Part shown: one piece after another, positions 13,612 through 23,037 of the stretch
Layout of the letters: the number at the start of each line of letters is the position of its first letter
Numbering within the stretch: position 1 is the stretch's first letter
DNA from: Canna indica
Taxonomy: Eukaryota; Streptophyta; Magnoliopsida; Zingiberales; Cannaceae
Assembly (NCBI GenBank): GCA_034359265.1
Contig: CP136890.1
Location: 83,663,501 to 83,727,500, forward strand
DNA: 64,000 nucleotides
Direction: 5' to 3'
Position numbers and translations under genes: made by a program
Notes under the pieces: model-generated
What the model saw: the letters and a program-made list of their open reading frames with translations, nothing else
Database searches by the model: none
Told to the model about the DNA's origin: nothing

Positions 13612-13636
13612 GGGGGGGGGGGGGGGGCGGGGGGGG
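13612..13636 (+). repeat. G16-C-G8 homopolymer tract
   Basis: A run of sixteen G, one C and eight G. It could form a G-quadruplex, but such tracts are also a common place for assembly or base-calling error. Confidence 0.9.
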
Positions 13637-14536
13637 CGCATAGGCGCGTACCCAGGTTGTCGGCAAGAATTCTAAATCATTCGAGAGATATTTTATGTAC
13701 CTATGTGTACTGCGTAGTAACATTGATTTTGTTTGTGCTTGTGGACGAGCGATTGCCGGACCGAGAAGCGCACCAACTTAACAAGTTGGTCCCGACTCGA
13801 CGAGTATGAATATAGGTCGAGAGATTCCGTTTGTGAGCCACATTGACGAGGGGCCTGAGGAGCAATTGGTTTGAGGGTTATTCCCAACCAGATGATGCAC
13901 CAGAACTAATAGGCCATCCTAGTTCAGAGGACCCGAGCGGAAAGCTCGCTAGATAGATATTCTAGCGACCGACTCGTGTGTTTGCTATATGTGATAGCTT
14001 GGATATTTTGGCCCGGCATGGGCCGTGTGATTTTAGTGTGTCTACACACGAGTTATTGGATGGATGTTTTTCTTTACATGTTATATTTCAGCACTTATAT
14101 ATATATATAATTTATGCTTGCTTAAATTATACTCGGGGTACCTTGGAGAGAGCTCGGGTAGAATCACTCACCGAGTTTCTTGGGAACTCACAACTTTATT
14201 AATGTTATTTTGCAAATCCTGACCAGTGAGGTACGATAGTATCGGTATGACGTGGCTGGGGGAGCAAGCTTACATTGCAGATTCGTGGTGAGTCTAGTCG
14301 TAGTCGAGTAGTAGAGTGATTCTGTTCAAGAATTTGGAGTTGTAGTTTTCATAAACTTGTAAACACTTGGAGTTTTCTATCATACATTTGGTTATATATT
14401 TATGTATTATGAATCTTTTACATGATTAATTTCGTTGTGTCGTTTATATATGCATGTATGTGTGTTCATTGGTAGGCTTTGGAGTACGATCACGTATTCT
14501 GTCCAATTACGCGACCTTGTAAATCGGAGCGTGACA

Positions 14537-15310
14537 ATAAATTTGTCAATTCTTAATGATCATATCACATTTGTGAAAAAAAGTGAAGGTCATATAGACA
14601 TGATATCATATTTAAGGCCAATTTAGCATTTATGTAAATGTTGTCACGAGGATAATGACATTAGGACCATGAGAGGCACAATTATTAATAATTTATAAAT
14701 AAATATATAAATAAATATATAAATTTGTTAATTTTTAAAAATTATATCATATTTGTTAATTTTTAAAGATCATATCACATTTGTGAAAAAAAGTGAATGT
14801 TCAAGTGATATTTAAAGTCAAGTTTTGTTATATTTTCCTAAAAATTAATCTAATAATCCTTCTAACTACTTACAATGATATGAGTGGTAATTTTATTAAT
14901 AATCATGGACACTTTATTATATATGAGTATTAAGAAGATTATTAGGCATATGAGTTGAGAGAATTTAATATTTCTCTTTGAAGTCATATTAGCATCAATT
15001 TAACTTTTGCGACAATGACAACAATAGTGAAGTTTAGCATGGCGATAGATCATGATCATTAATAATTTTTAAAAAATATAAGTTTGTTAAGTTTTAAAGA
15101 TCGTATCACATTTGTGAAAAATAATGAAAGTTCTAAGTCAATATTATATTATGTTTAAAGTCAACTTAGCATATATAAGTGTTGTGAGGATGGTGAAATA
15201 TGTTTAAAGTCAACTTAGCAAATATAAGTGTTGTGAGGATGGTGACTGACCACGATTATTAATAATTTTAAAATAAAAATATTTTTTTTAATTTTTAAAT
15301 ATTGGGTTAC
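14537..15310. repeat. Degenerate tandem repeat region, period about 200-300 bp
   Basis: The block with TTAATTTTTAAAGATCATATCACATTTGTGAAAAA and AGTCAACTTAGCA-like words recurs at about 14540, 14750 and 15080. A shorter, nearly exact 59-bp duplication (ATGTTTAAAGTCAACTTAGC) starts at 15148 and 15207. No coding potential seen. Confidence 0.6.
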
Positions 15311-15349
15311 AACTAACAAAATCATAAATCATATGATGTATTTTTTCTT

Positions 15350-15960
15350 TTAAAAAAACTACTTAATTTATTTTTAAAAACAATAATTTTCCAAAATTAA
15401 AATATCTTTAATGAAAATTCCCTGATTCGAAATATGGTTGTTTAAGTTCCCAGATGCTAAACCTAAAATTCATAATATTTATTTTACCCCTTATAAAGTC
15501 TCTAACACATTAGAAATTTTTGTACTAAGTATATAACACTAAATTTAATTGAAAATAACAAAATATTTTAGTCCAAAATATTTTTAAATCATAGCACATC
15601 TTTTATATCATATAGAATATATTTCATTCACCAAAATTAGTTTTTTTAGAGTTATGAAGTTATTTTATAACACTAAATTAAATTGAATACAACGAAATAT
15701 TTTGATCTAAAATATTTTTTAAAACCCTAGCTTCTCTTTCATATTATATAAAATATATTTAATGGATTAACTTTAATTTATTTTAGAGCTATGAAATCAT
15801 GCTAGACTTTAGATATTAGAGACTTTTGCAAATGATTAAATAGGCTATTACAAATTTTAGGTTATCGACATGAATTTAATCAACCATGTTCTGGATTCGG
15901 AAATTTTCATTAAAGATATTTCAATTCTGAAAAATTGATGTTTTTAAAAGAGAAATTTAG
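15350..15960. mobile_element. TIR element related to the KASI-intron palindrome elements
   Basis: The two ends form an inverted repeat of about 150 bases: AATATCTTTAATGAAAATT near 15406 and its complement near 15905, with CCTAAAATTCATAAT / AAATTTTAGG further in. The interior holds AAAGTCTCTAACACATTAG and ATATTAGAGACTTTTGC, the same word family as the elements at 24037 and 52316. Exact ends and target duplication were not resolved. Confidence 0.65.
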
Positions 15961-16238
15961 GAACATCATAAAAACTTCTATACGGTTGAGAAACACAAAC
16001 TAGTTTCAGTATTTGGCAAAATCATACATTTCTTTTTTTTGCCAAACACTCAAATTACCTTTGTTTTTGCAAAATTCAACTAGCTCAATAAGAAGACCGG
16101 CTTGCATTTTTCTATTTGAATTATATACATCGCGGTTCAACAAATTAAATTTTCTGGTGAACTCAGTTTTTGTATGCTATTGTTGTTAATGAGAAATTTT
16201 AGTTCGAGAAAAGGGCGCATTTCAAATCTGGTTCAAAC

Positions 16239-16680
16239 TAGAGCTGGCAAAATATGGCCCGGCCCGATAGCTTGAAAAAATATCGGGTTCGGGCCGATTC
16301 TTATCGTGCTCGGGCCGTTATCGGGCTGGCCCGATAAGGCCCGAAAAATTATTGGGCCGGGCCGGGCCGGGCTAGGCGGTGTAGGCCCGACCCGATAAGG
16401 ATTTGGGCATTATCGAAAATATCGGGCTATCGGGCCCGAAACGACTCGATATGGGCCCAATAACCCGATTATATTGGCACGATTTTGGCCCGATAGTACG
16501 ATTTTGGCCCGATAAACTGTTTGGGTCTGATAACTCCATTTTTATCTTTGTGTTATCGGGCTAATGAGCCGTGCCGTGCTGGCTCATTAATTTTTTGTGC
16601 CAGGTCGGGCCAAAGATTCCAAGCCCAAATTTTTATCGGGTCGGGCCGGGCCATGCACAAAAATTTTATTGCCACCCCTA
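16239..16680. mobile_element. hAT-like non-autonomous element, GGCCCG/ATCGGG-rich
   Basis: Ends TAGAGCTGGCAAAATA and TTATTGCCACCCCTA are inverted. An exact 8-bp target duplication GTTCAAAC lies at 16231-16238 and 16681-16688. The interior is built from GGCCCGATA, ATCGGGC and GGGCCGGGCC words in both orientations. Confidence 0.85.
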
Positions 16681-17204
16681 GTTCAAACTAGTCTTCTTAA
16701 TAAACAAAATGAATTTTTCAAAATAGGCGGCAATTCGGGTATTTGGCCAAATACCCTAACCAATTTATGATTTTTTCAATTTGGATTAAAATTATCATGA
16801 TTTTCCCAAACTTCTCGTATTATTTTAAATAAAAAAATGCAAATTTACTCCATTCCAAAAATTCCAAATATTGTTTCTCTACATTTATAGAAACCATATC
16901 TCCTACCACAAGAATTAATTATAATCATTTTTGTTCGAGAATAAGAAGGAATGCTGACCTTTAAATCAAACCTTTCCTAGTTTTTTATCACTTCAAGCCA
17001 AATTTAATCAAAATAGGCTCCTGATGCAAAAACACATTCCCTTTCCAAAACACCTTTCCTTTTTCATAAAATCCCTCCCCTTCCATGCATAGCGACCACA
17101 GAGTAGGTCGAATGTTTCAACTGGTACATTTATACTTACTAGTTAAACAATCTTAATAGTTAGTAAGGAAAAAGTACAAAAGTGATTCTGACCGTTCGTT
17201 GACG

Positions 17205-18215
17205 GATGCTATTTTGTCTCTACAATTAATTTTAGCTCAAAAATACTCTTAATATTCCAAAAAAGAGTACTAAAATATCATTACCGTCAATATACACTTT
17301 ATAGCGCTTATGTGGCACATGAATAAGCGATTATGTGGCACATGAATGAGCGCTTAAGTGTCATTCATGTAGATAAGCTTTCGCCATGTCAGAATCACAT
17401 TAGTTGGGACCCACCATCCACTACGTGGAAGAGAGAGTTAGTGGATGGTGGTAGGGGTGAGTTCGGACCGAGACGGTCCGGAGCTTGGTATGTTCCAGTC
17501 CTGTCCCGATTTTGAGTCAGGACGCAAATATGTGTTCCGATCCTGATCCCAAATTTTTCGGGACAGGACTGGGACATTCCGAATTTGTTAATATTTTCCT
17601 ACAAAATAAAAATAATATCTATATTAAATAATTAATAGACCATTGTATTATGACATCCCAAAAAATTAATATTACATATACCATAAACCGGGCCAGGGCG
17701 AGTCAGGACTATCTCAATTATTTTTATGTTGTCCCGGTCCTGTCCCGTTTTTTAATCTGGACGAACATATTTGTCTCGGTCCCGTCCCGATTTTAAACCA
17801 AGACGAGATTTTTGGGTCGGGTCGGGCCGGGCCGGACTGAGACGTCTCGACCCGTGCTCACCCCTAGATGGTGGGTCATAGCTGACGTGACACATGAAAT
17901 TTGATGATGGTAGAACTTATATGACATATGAGTGAGCGCTTAGGTGTCGTCCATGTGGATAAGCTTCTGCCATGTGAGACTCACCGTCCACTATATGGAA
18001 GAGGAAGTCAATGGATGGGTGGGTCCCAATTGACGTGGCACATGGAATCTGATGTTGTTGGAGCTTCTCCGCATGAACGACACTTAAGTGCTCACTCATG
18101 TGTTACAAAAGTGTCGTTAAGTGTATATTGACGGTAAGAGCATTTTAGTATCATTTTCTAGAATGTGAGGAGTATTTTTGAGTTAAAATTAATTATAGGG
18201 ATAAAATAACACCTT
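17205..18215. mobile_element. Long-TIR element upstream of the ERF-VII gene, split by a hAT-like insertion
   Basis: The outer 90 bases are inverted: CTACAATTAATTTTAGCTC near 17219 pairs with GAGTTAAAATTAATTATAG near 18179, and TACCGTCAATATACACTT near 17282 pairs with AAGTGTATATTGACGGTA near 18119. Inside, a module with GAGCGCTTAAGTGTC / CATGTAGATAAGCTT and CCATGTCAGAATCAC recurs in direct and inverted copies. MULE-like in style; the exact target duplication was not identified. Confidence 0.65.
17452..17866. mobile_element. hAT-like non-autonomous element, GTCCCG/GGACCG-rich
   Basis: Starts TAGGGGTGAGTTCGGACCG and ends CGACCCGTGCTCACCCCTA (inverted). Exact 8-bp target duplication GATGGTGG at 17444-17451 and 17867-17874. 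The interior repeats GTCCCGATTT and GGGACAGGAC words. Nested in the long-TIR element at 17205-18215. Confidence 0.87.
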
Positions 18216-18594
18216 CTGCTTCCAAATCGAACAAAACCCGCATGTAGGTCAATAAAATATAATTATATAAACCACATTAAACTCTTCGTTTGTTAAGAGT
18301 TAATTACATGAACGCTCTTTTTGGTAATCTAATAAATTTTTCTTAATGCGCTTTTTTTCATTTCTATGTGTAAGTTTTATAATGCATCTTGCGCGTATGC
18401 TACCACGTGTACGTTTTGTAATAACTATGTTATAAAATTAATTTATTTTTTAAAAAAACTTTTCTTAATGAAACAACATATAGAATAATGACGCAAAAAG
18501 TCCCCATTTCCTTTTTCTATTTATTCCCGTTGGCGCTGCAGTATTCCAATGTTCAGTGTTCACCGCTGTTCTCCAGTCGAGTCGAGGGACGAAC
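18216..18594 (+). promoter_or_regulatory. ERF-VII 5' flank with TATA-like box
   Basis: AT-rich until about 18500, then GC-rich. TATAAAAT at 18430-18437 lies about 165 bases before the chosen start codon and is a plausible TATA box. An in-frame ATG at 18556 would extend the protein by 13 residues. Confidence 0.35.
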
Positions 18595-19548
18595 ATGTGC
18601 GGAGGGGCGATCATCTCGGAGCTGATTCCCGCTAGGCCGCGGTCCCGGCTGCTTTCTGCCGACAGCCTGTGGCCGGAGATGAAGAGGAAAAGCGGCCGTG
18701 GCCGTGGCGGCTCGGAGGAGGATATGGACGACGAGTTCGAGGCGGATTTCCTGGAGTTCGAGCAAGAGGAGGGCAGCGACTGCGAGGTCTTCGGCTCCAC
18801 GCCCTTCGATTCCGCGTACAAAGGTACTCGATCCGCACCATGAGAGTTCGGATTTTTCTGTATCATCGTGGGTTTAATCATTGCATTATCCCTACAGGAA
18901 CTTTAATTTGGAGAAAAGTCGGGTTTTTTTCCCTTCATTTTATTCACTTGTCGTTTTCTTTGGGCGATTGCGACTGTGATTGCCCGCTCAAGCTTCTGCA
19001 ATGTGCGGGAAATGAGTATGTTGATTTTGAATCTGGTGTTAGGGAAACTTGGTCATCCAGTCAAATTTAACATCCGGTAGAAAATTAGTTTTTACATTGT
19101 GAACACTAGTCGGAGCATGGTTTGTCGTTGTCGTGTTAAGAATCGATATGTTTATGTTTTTTCACGAGAAAGATCCAAGAGAAAATAAATCATGATCATT
19201 TGAGGAGTGTCTGTGATTTCAGATTGACCAATGAGATAGATTTAACAAGCATTCAGATATACTTGTTGAGGAAAACATAGGGAATAATCTGTTTGGATTA
19301 TTTATTTTTCACTTGATTAGAAGTGTAAAATATTACTGGTGTTCTTTCTCCAATGTTGTAGGATCAGGGATAGGTTCAATAGTGGGCACTGGATTCAGGA
19401 TTGGGATCACTTTGAATTATGCCAAATCATATTGGCATTGGCTTTTGTTTGGAACCTACACACAATCAGACTGGAATTAATCTTATACGTTTCGGATTAG
19501 TACCAAACCCCTCATTCCAAACTGTTATCTAGATATATTTTTTTTTAA

Positions 19549-19631
<83 letters not shown>

Positions 19632-20920
19632 GAGACAATTCATACCAGCCTCCGACTGAGATTGGTACAAATACCGAGATTTTAAACCATAGTTGGAACT
19701 ATCTAAAAACTACGAGGATCAATTAGGAACCAACCAACCAGAATTCAGTGGGGTATAAAATGCAAAATATTAGTACATCAATCATACAAGCATTGTGTTC
19801 AAGGTATAAAGTGCAAAATATTAATGTTTCGGATGTCTAGGGTTCAGTGGGGTGTTTGATTTGAGTGTGGGACACATTAGCACTTTCGCTTAGTGAGATG
19901 AGTTTGAATCAGATTGATTTGATCTTGGCTTGCAGTTTGAAAAAATACCAACACAATCACTACATCTTGATTGGATGGTTGAGATTGTATGAAATACAGA
20001 TCATAGGTTTGAGATATTAAATGGACCACCCATATATTTTCATAATATTGTCTTTGGCTTCAGATAAACAAGTCTCTGTGAGACCTTTAAAGGTTCATAG
20101 ACCAGCAGCCAAGGGTGTCAAAACCAAGAGAAAGAATCAATATAGAGGAATACGCCGACGCCCATGGGGGAAATGGGCAGCTGAAATTAGAGATCCTCGC
20201 AAAGGAATCCGTGTTTGGCTTGGAACCTTCAACACAGCTGAAGAAGCTGCTAGAGCATATGATGTAGAAGCTCGTAAGATCCGTGGGGTAAAAGCCAAAG
20301 TCAATTTCCCTGATGAGAAATTCCAGAATCGCCTTGAGAAACCGTTTATATTAGAAGTTCCAAAAACAGAAATGCTAGACGTTGATGAGAGCTTCAGTTA
20401 CCTGAATGATCAATGTCAAGATTTCTCGTCAAGTTTTGATTTCATTCAAGATGAGAAACTGAGTTCCTTCACGGGAACAAAATCATCTCCTGTGGTAGCT
20501 GGGTTGAACTTCTTCTCTGATCAGTGGAGTGGCAAGTTATTTGGTCGTTCGGATAATTACTCCATACCTCATACTAGCGATCCACAGTTTGTATCATTCC
20601 ATCTTCCAGCCATTTCTGAACTTGAATCAGCACTACTGCAAAATAGCAGTGCACCAACGGAACTGAAGAACACTGTAGGAGAAGCAGTGCCTGCAATGGA
20701 CAGTCCTGCAACAACCTCTGAAGATTTGTCTTCCTTTGGATCATATATGGACTATTTGCAGAAGCCTTATTTGGAGGGAAGCTACACAAATGACCCAACC
20801 TCTGAAGATCTTATTGATGACTTTACTCAAGATGCGAGCATCGATCTCTGGAGCTTTAGTGACCTTTTACAAATGGAAGCATTCCCTACTGCGGGGGGTC
20901 CTCAAAATTCTGCCTTTTGA
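18595..20920 (+). CDS. Group VII ethylene response factor (RAP2.12/HRE class) with Cys N-degron
   Basis: Transcription factor of the oxygen-sensing ERF-VII group. In the family, the second residue Cys is exposed after Met removal, oxidised by plant cysteine oxidases and read by the N-degron pathway, so the protein is stable only in hypoxia; it then activates hypoxia genes. Two exons, 18595-18823 and 20064-20920, join in frame to 361 residues. The N-terminus is [14 protein letters not shown], the hallmark motif. One AP2/ERF domain spans about residues 97-156 ([40 protein letters not shown]); Ala and Asp are at the ERF-type DNA-contact positions. KRKNQ before the domain is a basic stretch that could serve in nuclear import. 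The acidic C-terminus includes [11 protein letters not shown], like the C-terminal activation motif of the group. Start chosen by the MCGG motif. The intron (1240 bases) carries an (AAT)n tract. Confidence 0.95.
19550..19630. repeat. (AAT)n microsatellite in the ERF-VII intron
   Basis: About 27 AAT units with one slip. It is followed at 19640-19690 by ACCGAGATTTTAAACCAT, which resembles the right end of the GGTAC-family elements; the left end of such an element was not found. Confidence 0.9.
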
Positions 20921-20937
20921 TTAGATAAGAAATAGAT

Positions 20938-21040
20938 GTAAGCATCCACTTTCTCCTCTAAGCTCTGTAGTGTTTATAATTCTTGTCTAAATTTTTGCTT
21001 ACCATGTTGAACTCTCTTTTTTCTTTTATTTCTATTCCAG
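20938..21040 (+). other. Probable intron in the ERF-VII 3' UTR
   Basis: Donor GTAAGC at 20938 and a pyrimidine-rich acceptor TTTATTTCTATTCCAG ending at 21040 lie 17 bases after the stop codon. Inferred from splice signals only. The last 3' UTR exon is where the segmental duplication begins. Confidence 0.5.
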
Positions 21041-21302
21041 GAATGCATTTATTGCAGATGTGGAAGGCCACTGGTACCTGCAAGAATCAATAAGTGGACT
21101 TTGAACTAGTAATTGTTTTTCTCTTGTTCAGATTGCCAGTATCTTGTTTGAGTTCTGGATTTAGGCCTCATATATTTGGTTAAATAGTTACTATGTTTGA
21201 AACTAGTGAATCTTACTTTGGATGTATATTTATTTGCTAATGGAGGATGCTTGGCAACCATGATTCTTGTGCTGGTGTATTGCTTTTGTGATTATTTTAC
21301 TT

Positions 21303-21581
21303 TTAGTTATGAAATATGGTGTCACCGATAAGTATACTTAGGCATGAACATGTGTTCTCTTCTTTGTACAATCTCCAACTTTGCAATAAACATAGAAACT
21401 TTTTCCTTTTCTGACTTGTTATTAGAGGAGTTTTCCATAACAACAGGAATTCAGGACTGATGATGATTGAACTTGAAATGCCAACAAATTGATGTGTTCC
21501 AAGAGCATGTATAACAGTAATATCTAATGAAAGCTCGTCAAACACAAAGATTGCTCCGTTATGAAGTGTGTTCAGCTTCAA
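21303..21581 (-). pseudogene. Unrecognised ORF fragment, duplicated at 50361-50588
   Basis: Minus-strand ORF whose first 51 residues (starting MKLNTLHNGAIFVFDELSLD) are identical in both duplication copies. The copies then diverge because of a 2-base indel (ATTAGAGGAG versus ATTAGGAG). I do not recognise the product. It lies between the ERF 3' UTR and the KASI 3' end, and could be an old exon fragment or non-coding sequence preserved by recent duplication. Confidence 0.3.
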
Positions 21582-21778
21582 ATTCAGATATTTAATGAGG
21601 TGGGCCAGAATTCTGAAAAGAACAACTTCTCGTTAAGGTCAAACATATTATCGCCATTGACCATCACAACATGCAACTATATATATGGATTTTCCAGGGC
21701 CTCCGGGTCAAACACTTGGTAAGTGTTTGAATCAACTAGCATTATTTATTTTGAAACACTCGGTAAGTGTTATATTAT

Positions 21779-21781
<3 letters not shown>

Positions 21782-21812
<31 letters not shown>

Positions 21813-22070
21813 AGTGAAATTATATCGATCCCCCTCTATTTGTCCAGGTTACAGTCATCTCTCCTGACTAATCTTTGAGTAATTTTTTTAGAAGAGATTT
21901 GTGCAATATTTTACAAAACTCGGAGGAAATTTGTGTAATCTTATTTCATAATAGGGGAAGTTTGTGTAATCTTTTACAAAACTCAGGAGACCTATAAGAT
22001 AAAATTACAAATAGAGAGGATGTCAATGTAATTTTACTAAATCTCAAGGGAAGGTCAATGTAATTTACCC
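21782..22070. mobile_element. MULE-type MITE (copy A)
   Basis: Inverted ends GGGTAAATTACACTGACCTC and the complement at the right (AGGTCAATGTAATTTACCC). Exact 9-bp target duplication TATTATTTA at 21773-21781 and 22071-22079. The same element with the same target site is at 50805-51062, so it predates the segmental duplication. Confidence 0.9.
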
Positions 22071-22080
22071 TATTATTTAT

Positions 22081-22525
22081 GACTCTATTTGGTGAGTGTT
22101 GAAAGTATTACTTCGTTTAATTTGAATAAACTATCGTCATTTTACTAACTGCTGTTTATTATTATCACAAAAATAATCAATAGTTATTCCAACACAAACA
22201 GCTAATATTTACTTTCAACAATTCAACTATTAGTTCAAACAGTTCGTCAAATACTTCGTATAAAAAAATCATTGTCTAATGCATGTCAGAAGAATACATT
22301 GCACCAGAACTAGTCACCAATCTGGGGGTGAGTATAAGTATATACCGTGAAATATTGACTTAAAAACGAGGAAAATAATTGTAATGTAACTTTAAATATC
22401 TATCAAGTTACAGTTAAGAATACACCTTTAAAACCAGAACTCTATATCTTTGCTAAGTAAAATCGTGATTAAAAAATACAAATGAATGTAACCCAGTAAA
22501 TTTGCAATACAATGCCACCAGAAAA
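22081..22525. other. Shared duplication flank, no gene seen
   Basis: AT-rich sequence, almost the same in copy B (51072-51516). Contains GGTGAGTGTTGAAAGTATTAC and later CAATTCAACTATTAGTTCAAACAG, which may be the ends of another decayed element. No ORF of interest. Confidence 0.5.
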
Positions 22526-22880
22526 GGCGGCGTGTTTGTTAGCCCTGTTTGATTTTCGTTTTCGCTCGAAACCGAAAACGGGCTCGAAGCGTTGTTTGTT
22601 GATGAAAACACGGGTAGGTTTGATTGGTGTTTCTCGAAAATCTATATATTTTCGCGAAACACCCAAATATACACAAGCACAAAAACTAATTCAAGTAATT
22701 TTTCGTATTTTCGCGATCTTTTTGGGATAAGAGTTTCACGAAATATGAAATCTGAACATGTCAAACGAACATGTTTTCGCCAAACAAAAAAACCGAAACC
22801 AAAAATCCGAATCTCGAAAACTGATTTTAGTTTTCGCAAAACGAAAACTCGAAAAAAGAAATTCGCAAACAAACACGGCC
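22526..22880. mobile_element. Short TIR element with CGAAAAC/TTTTCG words, copy A only
   Basis: Left end GGCGGCGTGTTTGTTAGC and right end CGCAAACAAACACGGCC are inverted. The interior alternates TTTTCGCGAAA, CGAAAAC and GTTTTCG. Copy B has the flanks joined (GAAAAGGCAAAATTTC at about 51513), so insertion followed the duplication. The target duplication is not clean, so the superfamily is open. Confidence 0.7.
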
Positions 22881-23037
22881 TTCAAAATTTTTAAAAATAA
22901 AAAAAGGGATCATATCCGCCACATAAAAGTGATCTTCCTAAACAAAGCGACCGTGAGAAACAACAATCTTACTGGCCTGATAGGAGAAAGTTAACTATCA
23001 CATAACCCCCAAATAATGTTGAAGCACCTAAAAATAA

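Larger units (their letters stand above)
13300..14536 (+). mobile_element. Second, 5'-truncated gypsy-type LTR
   Basis: The last 40 bases (GATCACGTATTCTG ... GGAGCGTGACA) parallel the end of the LTR at 12013 in layout, and a TATATATATAT stretch and the sequence GAACTCACAACT sit at similar distances. The element differs in sequence from the first LTR. Its left limit is uncertain. Contains a short tandem repeat at 13440-13555 and a G tract at 13612-13636. Confidence 0.55.

Noticed and set aside
18465..19070. Several ORFs around ERF exon 1, both strands
   Set aside because: Shadows of the GC-rich first exon and its intron.
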